A stretch of 64,000 bases of DNA from Chloroflexota bacterium (GTDB lineage: Bacteria > Chloroflexota > Anaerolineae > Anaerolineales > Anaerolineaceae), in NCBI GenBank assembly GCA_012514645.1, contig JAAYZW010000016.1, positions 17,498 to 81,497 of the forward strand, read 5' to 3'. The notes under the pieces were generated by a model, which saw only the letters and a list, made by a program, of their open reading frames with translations, ran no database searches and had not been told where the DNA came from. The position numbers were made by a program, and so were the translations under genes. Positions 51,601-57,847 of the stretch are shown here, piece by piece. Every line of letters begins with the position of its first letter. Position 1 is the stretch's first letter.

Positions 51601-53504
51601 ACATCCGCAATACCAACACTGTTAGGCAACCTTGCTATATATTCTGCAAAGAAATTTTCAGCTGATTCTACATCGCCGATGTTTAAATAAGAATAAATCA
51701 GAGTAGGGTACGCCGCTCCAACTGTAGGTGAAATAATGGGATACTCAGTAACTTTACGAGCAAAAAGTATCGCGTTATGAAAATCTCGCTTTTTGTAATA
51801 ACACCAGGCAATGCTATTAATGTTGATCACGTTGGGCGATATTTTTTGAATATAATTAATACTCGCTATTGCCTGGTCATACCTCTCTGTTTTGACAAAA
51901 ATCGGAATGCACATGCGCACAAACGGGATTCTTTCTTCCCCTGAGAAAATTTTGTCATATTCTTCGATAATACTAAGAGCATCACCAACATGTTCAGACA
52001 TAAACTTCCTGCCATATATTTCGAGAATATCTTTTACAGCAGTGAGCTGTTTAGGGTGTTTAGCATTTTTAGCAATCGAAATTAGACCTTCAATTACCTG
52101 CAGACATTCTTTTGTCGTAGTAGCTTTTACTTTACTCCTTTGTAAGCTGGCATAGTCATTGTTCTGTCGACTATATAAGAGCGTTTTTTGATTATTTGCG
52201 GGGTCTACTGGATAATTTTGTGAGGCGGGAGACCTTAGAGTAATTTTGGAATCAAACAAGAGTCTCTTGTTGTTTAGTGTTAATACTACTTCACGTTGAG
52301 CTAAGAACTTATCGATAAATGATTGATATTCTTGTTGTGTAAATTCATGCGATTTAAATTCAGCTATCTTAGCTTCCATGGTTTCGCTATCAACCAAGAG
52401 GTTGAAATAGTCGCCGGCATGTAGTGAACTTCCATCCGATCTGTCAAATCCAAAGACATCCAGGTCATCAGTAATTAAATGATAACTTTTTCCGGTCTTT
52501 GTAACATGAATATAAGCAAATCCTTGGATCGCGATTTTAGAGAAGGCAGCTTCAAGCGCCTTTAATAGCTCCTCTTTAGTGTGGTTAGATTCTTGTTGGA
52601 AACCAGCAAATTCTAAAGCCATTTTGGGATTGATAGTCTTCAAGAGAGCGTAAAAGATTCCATTAATGGACGAGATTGTGGCGGGTTTTGACGATTGGCT
52701 TACATCTCTTATTAACTTCAAAATCCCGAACTTCTCACGAGCAGATCGAAAACCGCTACATATAATATAAATAAGTACTTCGGGCTTAAAAATATAATGT
52801 TTCCACAACTTTAGTGCGTCTGGAATAGAACCATCCATCGCCAGTGCCATTTCAGAAATTTCCACATTATACCTGTTCGTAGTAGCGATTCCATCCGTGA
52901 ATAACGATGCCTGATTGGAACTTTCAGCACTCCGAATTCTACAAAGAAATGTGTAAATTAATAAGACCTCTTTGGGGGCTTTATTTTGATGGTACAGCTC
53001 GAGAATTTTTCTTGCATGTGGCTGGAGTCGTCCGAATTTGTCATCCGTCTCGTGCATATTCTGGGCATAATTAATCGCCTGCAACATTTGCAGCAACTCA
53101 GTGTGTGTCCGCGGATCTATCTTTTCTTTCAGGTCCATAACCAAGGAGCTTGCAGAATTAAAATCAAAGGAGGAGTAAGACGAAAAAACGGACGACTCTT
53201 TTTCCATTCTTTCGTACCATGCCTGAAGTGAATGCTCTGGATTATTGTTTTCGGGTTCAGCTGGTTTCTGAACAGGGTTTCCACTATCACCCGAAAGCGC
53301 AGAGCCTTTTTCAGATGCCTGAGCGAGTTCTATTGTTTCAATGCCTTTGGTTGTGATAAAAACCGGTCGATCGTTTCCTTCCACAATCAATACCAAAGCG
53401 GTGGAGGTAATTTGGTCAATTTTTCCAATTCGCTCAACACCAGAAGCTAAAACTTTAACAGTGTCTCCGATGTTATAGTAAGAAGAGATATCGATAGCAG
53501 ACAT
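48672..53504 (-). CDS. 1610-aa multidomain protein: SH3/KOW-like N-terminus, TPR-like helical region, Ig-like beta domain, C-terminal ORC/STAND-like ATPase
   Basis: GDTVKVLASGVERIGKIDQI; YDQAIASINYIQKISPNVININSIAWCYYKKRDFHNAILFARKV; RPGEDDAIFFGRERDIDII, Walker A IYGQFRCGKTSLKNYV, Walker B MLVTIDEFGRIF. Confidence 0.78.
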   Translation of the reverse strand: MSAIDISSYYNIGDTVKVLASGVERIGKIDQITSTALVLIVEGNDRPVFITTKGIETIELAQASEKGSALSGDSGNPVQKPAEPENNNPEHSLQAWYERMEKESSVFSSYSSFDFNSASSLVMDLKEKIDPRTHTELLQMLQAINYAQNMHETDDKFGRLQPHARKILELYHQNKAPKEVLLIYTFLCRIRSAESSNQASLFTDGIATTNRYNVEISEMALAMDGSIPDALKLWKHYIFKPEVLIYIICSGFRSAREKFGILKLIRDVSQSSKPATISSINGIFYALLKTINPKMALEFAGFQQESNHTKEELLKALEAAFSKIAIQGFAYIHVTKTGKSYHLITDDLDVFGFDRSDGSSLHAGDYFNLLVDSETMEAKIAEFKSHEFTQQEYQSFIDKFLAQREVVLTLNNKRLLFDSKITLRSPASQNYPVDPANNQKTLLYSRQNNDYASLQRSKVKATTTKECLQVIEGLISIAKNAKHPKQLTAVKDILEIYGRKFMSEHVGDALSIIEEYDKIFSGEERIPFVRMCIPIFVKTERYDQAIASINYIQKISPNVININSIAWCYYKKRDFHNAILFARKVTEYPIISPTVGAAYPTLIYSYLNIGDVESAENFFAEYIARLPNSVGIADVRATIESVKQGRLNPEESTIQLDTQLEAENYIPDLTAFSVAEFTTKYLKHLLDECEFIGIRDVTVGKDGKNYYDPGSAKEALAKSRQIARAKETYMTDAQGDQKAVSHRNLTIAWLAQYCLSSEDANEDQIKVASKYFFTHSAKMLIAKARSIMKGAAVEVDFLRMIFSECIILLARMQTISLDESKENLFLNVPEFYTAFNAYVLFSVSKELGNNSSMIFWRSKIENDKSESYEQFNNKRKNDLSTKTVTNFRKAWNLSPTSPYLLSKAFVQVLSDAGDVSEYLKPFLCELISKFKLDNDFVSILESFSDSPINSWAKGSIDVVLEHSVRDFNSYQQRLVFSLGQAIDNLINNQDPEQVRTVVWDLKSKLGNPFLRTRDKTVLEEVSDTLLAVCEMFDEDIYDTARASAERNLQKINQLRTEILANPTSLSFSDVLPRIDALINYLSSHIEKLIQKHLPEIEVSDDQADEGYSPADDASIVVQLRISNADRKTTPSDITFKFFQNDETRLYYFIDENPLYTEFSLPGGESQIVPVRLRLTNLGKTPGSPMDLSFTVSYKTVQNQILETEAKVITIKTQSVDGYHKIDPIPYKVGSELRPGEDDAIFFGRERDIDIISNMLARGHSQGTSIAIYGQFRCGKTSLKNYVISKIKSKDQYVIVANLEIDESGNLSDFVYSLIHQICRSTKGKIDDEKHKKLNEYDDVSNEMLKLKPADFLCDFLELLKEEIKPFHMLVTIDEFGRIFSGNMPGNFMQYWKQIMSIGSIDAIVVGHDVLTQQMRENRNEFAAFSLHQLNYLPEDSAIRLIQNPIRSKTIGNRFKQDAVKYIYELTAGNAFYIQHICFQVVASMNDERLNKVNANQVKVIIKKWFDTDNETLNLLFHPLFMSGERGDDPVSDDDAKNILKAIARASERTNGLALKKDVINEAVEIDASLSEERINRILESLESRWVIDKHDSEEYEIRVKLYQNYLLGKI

Positions 53505-53859
53505 TCATACTCCTGGTGATGAACTCCTCGGAATGAGGTTCAATAGCATTGTTCGAAACATTTTTGCAGCCCTTGGCATGCTAACTCTTCTTGGGATATT
53601 CGTTGTTTTCAGAATTTTACTGGTCTTATTTAGTATCATTATGACCCAAAAAATAATATTGACATGCACAATCGATTCAACTGACCCTCAATTGTTCTGC
53701 TGCTCAAGTGTAACAAACAACAGACAAATCGTAAATAACAAAAGCTGAGTAGTTTTGTTAAACCTTCAAAAACAGAAGGAAATTGTTTCTATTAAGATAT
53801 AGGACCCAGAGCCAACCAACGATGTCCTTTCGGAGAGTTAAATAGAAACTTGGTTGCTG

Positions 53860-53979
53860 GAGGACAGTGCGAAGCCTCACTTTATGGGTTGATCGTGAGT
53901 GGCGGATATCCTGTTCATTTCCATGGACGGACTGACCGGTTTTTCAGAAGCCATCGAGGCGGAATATCCAAAAACTTAG
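53860..53979 (+). mobile_element. degraded IS256-family (mutator-type) transposase fragment
   Basis: VADILFISMDGLTGFSEAIEAEYPKT* (53899-53979) matches the conserved GV.DILI..VDGL.GFPEAI...FP.T motif; frameshifted upstream and truncated. Confidence 0.65.
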
Positions 53980-54119
53980 CTACAGCGCTGAACAGAACCG
54001 GCTGCCACGTTCAGGTGACCGGAACCCCTGCTGCGGATCTTCGATTCTAACGGTGCCCTGGAAAATTTCAACCGATAATTGCGGAGACCAGCTTTCTTTG
54101 TGCTGGTGCCCTTTCTGCT

Positions 54120-54165
54120 TTTATCCGTGCTGTCTGAAGCTGTTTATCCGTGCTGTCTGAAGCTG
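54120..54165. repeat. perfect 23-bp tandem duplication (2 units)
   Basis: TTTATCCGTGCTGTCTGAAGCTG x2. Confidence 0.9.
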
Positions 54166-54202
54166 TTTTTTTTCAAATTCTCCTCGTTGAGAGGGGGCAA
54201 AG

Positions 54203-54277
<75 letters not shown>

Positions 54278-54437
54278 CAGAGTGTCAGGATTATAGCAAA
54301 ACAAGACTTTTTTGTCCACTAATTCAGGCTTGTTATAACCTGAGAAACGGCGCCTTTGCGCTTCCTGTTACAATTTAGGCATTCAGGCTGTTGCAAGCCG
54401 TGGCAGCTTACATTCGCTTCAGAAATGAGGATAACCT

Positions 54438-55436
54438 ATGAAGAGAATTGTTGTGTTTCTAATAATCGCCCTGGTGGTGCTGAGCGCGTGCGAACCGCTG
54501 CAGACGCCTCCTGCAGAGGCTGAGACTAAAATCATCGTTTTTGATCCCACTGAGACACTGAAGCCTCAACCCACGACCACCAGCGAAGATATTGCCCCTG
54601 CCGAAGAGGCTTCTCCAACGGAAACTGCAGCGCCCAGACCAACCGCGACCGCGCTTGCGACCAATCCGCCTCCCCCCGCTCCGCTTGGAGATATTATCAT
54701 CGGCGAACAGGTAGAGGTGCCTGAGGGCTCATTCATCATGGGTTGTGACCCCCAGCAAAACGGTGGATTTAACTGCCTGGGTTCTGAATTACCCGGGCGG
54801 GCAGTTACTTTATCAGCTTTCCTGATTGACAAATACGAGGTCACCAACACTCAATATCGCAATTGCGTGGCTGATGGCGGATGCCGCGAGCCGCGATCGA
54901 TGAATTCGCAAACTCGCACTGACTATTACACAAATCCGGAATACGATCTTTACCCGGTGGTTTTTGTAAGCTATCAGGATGCCCAAGACTTCTGCGAATG
55001 GGCTGGAATGAGACTGCCAACTGAAGCTGAATGGGAAATAGCAGCCAGTTCAGAAGGACATCTCGCCTATCCTTGGGGGAGTGAAGACCCAGATTGCACC
55101 CTGGCAAACAGCCGCAACAACTTGAACGCGACTGCCTGTGTGGGTGATACGACCGCGGTCGGCTCTTACCCACAAGGGGCAAGCGCCTTTGGCATAATGG
55201 ATATGGCTGGAAACGTTTGGGAGTGGGTGGCTGACTATTATGACGCCGATTACTACAGCGTCAGCCCGGCTGAAAACCCCCAGGGTCCGGAGAGTGGCTC
55301 TGAACGGGTGGTCAGAGGTGGTGGCTGGTCGGGTGGTTGGAGGTATCTGCGAAGTGCTTCACGCGCATTTGACCTGCCATTTTACAGCGGGGCAGACCTC
55401 GGTTTCCGCTGCGCGGCAGACCTGCCACAGGATTGA
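54438..55436 (+). CDS. lipoprotein with FGE-sulfatase (SUMF1/EgtB-like) domain
   Basis: lipobox LSACEP; EVPEGSFIMGCDP, DKYEVTNTQYRNCV, RLPTEAEWEIAA, GNVWEWVADYYDADYY, RVVRGGGW..GFRCA. Confidence 0.9.
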   Translation: MKRIVVFLIIALVVLSACEPLQTPPAEAETKIIVFDPTETLKPQPTTTSEDIAPAEEASPTETAAPRPTATALATNPPPPAPLGDIIIGEQVEVPEGSFIMGCDPQQNGGFNCLGSELPGRAVTLSAFLIDKYEVTNTQYRNCVADGGCREPRSMNSQTRTDYYTNPEYDLYPVVFVSYQDAQDFCEWAGMRLPTEAEWEIAASSEGHLAYPWGSEDPDCTLANSRNNLNATACVGDTTAVGSYPQGASAFGIMDMAGNVWEWVADYYDADYYSVSPAENPQGPESGSERVVRGGGWSGGWRYLRSASRAFDLPFYSGADLGFRCAADLPQD

Positions 55437-55517
55437 GCTTCACAGGTTTTTGCACTCAATGAGACTGCCGGCTTAACTTTTTCTGGCATTCCGCATCGGT
55501 TTGACGTTCTCTGTTGG

Positions 55518-55561
55518 TTTGTCATCCTGAACGACTAAGTCTTTGTCATCAGGATGACAAA
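55518..55561. repeat. 13-bp inverted repeat in intergenic region
   Basis: TTTGTCATCCTGA (55518-55530) / TCAGGATGACAAA (55549-55561). Confidence 0.8.
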
Positions 55562-55659
55562 ATCACAATTGCTGAGGATGGCGGAACCAATTACCCAAGA
55601 TTATCTATTGTGGGATATTGATTTTTCTGATTTAATATCCTAAAGAAAGAGGTGAAAAT

Positions 55660-56523
55660 ATGTTCGACGGAAACTTTTCGACAACGAATACAGCAGGAAC
55701 CAACCGATTCAAAGGGTTCAAAATCGGGAGCAAAGTCTTCTTGGGGATATTGATTGCCCTACTTTTGCTCATTGTGCTTACATCCGCGTTATACGAAGTG
55801 CCGGCTGGTAACATTGGCGTGGTGACACGCTTTGGAGCCGTAAACCGGGTGGCATACCCTGGAATCAACGTCAAGATTCCCTTCGTCGAGAAGGCAGTCA
55901 TGCTCAACGTGCGCACTCAAAAAGACGAGGTCGACGCAACCGCAATGTCAGAAAACCTGCAGGTGGTAACCTCACTGATCGCGGTCAATTACCACTTGGA
56001 CGGCGCCCACGCCAAAGAGGTTTATCAGAACGTCGGTCCCAATTATGCTGATATCATTGTCGCCCCTGCGATTCAGAACACTTTCAAAGCGGTTACTGCC
56101 CGGTTTTCAGCGGAGGAGTTGATCACCAAGCGAGATGATGTGCGCGAACAATCAGAAGTGGAATTATCCAAGCAGCTGGAACCGTATTTCATCGTGGTCG
56201 AAAACTTCAATATCGTGAATTTTGACTTTTCTGACGAATACCAGAACGCAATTGAAGCCAAACAGGTGGCACAACAGCAGGTGGAAACCTCTAAGCAGAT
56301 GCTCGCCCAGGCAGAGATCGATGCGCAAACCGTGATTGCCCAGGCGCAGGGTCAAGCCGATGCTCAAAAAGCGCTTGCGGAAACTGGCGCACTGACCGAT
56401 GAATACTTGCAATACCTTTTCCTGACAAAGTGGAATGGCATTTTGCCCCAGGTGATGACAAGCGGTACAGATACGATGATCGATGTCTCGCGGTTTATGA
56501 ATTTCCCACAGCAGGAGCCATAA
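55660..56523 (+). CDS. prohibitin/SPFH (Band 7) family membrane protein
   Basis: VPAGNIGVVTRFGAVNRVAYPGINVKIPFVEKAVMLNVRTQ; KQVAQQQVETSKQMLAQAEIDAQTVIAQAQGQADAQKALAE. Confidence 0.92.
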   Translation: MFDGNFSTTNTAGTNRFKGFKIGSKVFLGILIALLLLIVLTSALYEVPAGNIGVVTRFGAVNRVAYPGINVKIPFVEKAVMLNVRTQKDEVDATAMSENLQVVTSLIAVNYHLDGAHAKEVYQNVGPNYADIIVAPAIQNTFKAVTARFSAEELITKRDDVREQSEVELSKQLEPYFIVVENFNIVNFDFSDEYQNAIEAKQVAQQQVETSKQMLAQAEIDAQTVIAQAQGQADAQKALAETGALTDEYLQYLFLTKWNGILPQVMTSGTDTMIDVSRFMNFPQQEP

Positions 56524-56633
56524 ATCTTCGACAAAAAATCGAAACACGGCAAGAAATTTGTATAATGGAAGCAGAAATACAAATATGAACTACCATTATT
56601 TATTGACAGTTATTACTTGAACAGGAGAGTAAA

Positions 56634-57086
56634 ATGGCAAAATTTGAAAGAGAAGTAGAGATTGATGCCTCAGTCGACAACACATGGCTGGTGCTTACAG
56701 ATGCGAGCCACTGGCCAAAATGGCTGCCGTTCATGGACAGTGTCACCCCAACTGGTCCCCTGAGCAAAGGCTCAGTTGTCGGCTGGGCAGACAAAGACAA
56801 AGCCGGCACGGCAACGGTTACGATTTATGATCAGGGAAAAGAATTTGAGATCGTTACCGATCTGGATGGCGATAAAGACCGGCACAACTTCACCTTACGC
56901 AGCAGCGGTGGCTTTTTTGGTCTGAGCGATGATGAAGTAAAAGTTGAATACAAGCTGGATACGTTATCTGGCGGCGGCATCATTGGTCGCTTCTTATCCG
57001 CTGGTAACCCGCGCGATATGATTCGGGTTAAAAGCACAACAACTGCTCTGCGCAAACTGGTCGAAGAGCAATTTTCTAACAATTAA
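56634..57086 (+). CDS. SRPBCC family protein (polyketide cyclase/START-like)
   Basis: FEREVEIDASVDNTWLVLTDASHWPKWLPFMDSV. Confidence 0.85.
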   Translation: MAKFEREVEIDASVDNTWLVLTDASHWPKWLPFMDSVTPTGPLSKGSVVGWADKDKAGTATVTIYDQGKEFEIVTDLDGDKDRHNFTLRSSGGFFGLSDDEVKVEYKLDTLSGGGIIGRFLSAGNPRDMIRVKSTTTALRKLVEEQFSNN

Positions 57087-57104
57087 TATAAAGGAGCATG
57101 AATT

Positions 57105-57359
57105 ATGGGTTTACTAACATCAATACTCGTAGGTCTTCTTGCCGGCATGGCAGCATCATTTCTGATGAAGGTCAATCACAAGTGGTATATGGACATTCTT
57201 ATCGGCATCGGCGGAAGCATTTTGGGCGGCTGGATTACCAGCTTATTGACAGGGACGAACCTGGTGACCGGTTTCAACCTGACCACCTTGTTGGTCTCAA
57301 TCGGCGGCGCGGTTTTGGTTTTGCTGATCTACAATTGGCTTATCAGCCGTAAGAGATAA
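57105..57359 (+). CDS. GlsB/YeaQ/YmgE family small membrane protein
   Basis: three short TM segments; IGIGGSILGGWI glycine-rich motif. Confidence 0.8.
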   Translation: MGLLTSILVGLLAGMAASFLMKVNHKWYMDILIGIGGSILGGWITSLLTGTNLVTGFNLTTLLVSIGGAVLVLLIYNWLISRKR

Positions 57360-57370
57360 TCGATACCCTG

Positions 57371-57402
57371 AAAGGTCGGCGACTCGTCGACCTTTCTTTA
57401 TT
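57371..57402 (+). terminator. terminator after the GlsB-like gene
   Basis: AAAGGTCG-loop-CGACCTTT then CTTTATTTATTTT. Confidence 0.75.
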
Positions 57403-57479
57403 TATTTTCGGCAGTAAATTAGCGGGAATATAAATTGTGTCGAAGAGCATCAAGATTACTGCAATTCTATTGTGGATGA

Positions 57480-57745
57480 GATTGTAACAACGGTAGAAGT
57501 GGGTTCAGGATGTGAGCATAGGTGAGTTTTTTTAATCAGCCAAACCCACCTTGTTGAAATCACGGTTAATTTTCAGTTTTCAACGCCGGTACGAAGTTCT
57601 TGAGCAGCGGAGATCTGACGATGTAAGCGGTAATTGAGTGCTCACGATCGGGACCTCCCCTTACGCTTATGTATATATATCGATTTTGGCAAAAAATGTT
57701 AAGGCAAAAAACGATCGCTCATTATCTCGTCGAGAATTGCTGGTA
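57480..57745 (+). repeat. dispersed intergenic repeat, copy C (long, module order 1-2-3)
   Basis: GTGGGTTCAGGATGTGAGCA..TTTTTTTAATCAGCCAAACCCACC..AATCACGGTTAATTTTC..GATCTGACGATGTAAGCGGTAATTGAGTGCTCACGATCGGGACCTCCCCTTACGCTTATGT..AGGCAAAAAACGAT..GAGAATTGCTG. Confidence 0.85.
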
Positions 57746-57847
57746 AAGATTAATTTCTGATCACTTTTTCCCGGATATCGGCTAAAATTCGAAACAGCAG
57801 CGCTCGTTTAATAAAGCAGGGTAAACCCCAAGAAATGGAAGGTCATT

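Noticed and set aside
54120-54165. CRISPR-like repeat
   Set aside because: Two directly abutting 23-bp copies without spacers; a tandem duplication.
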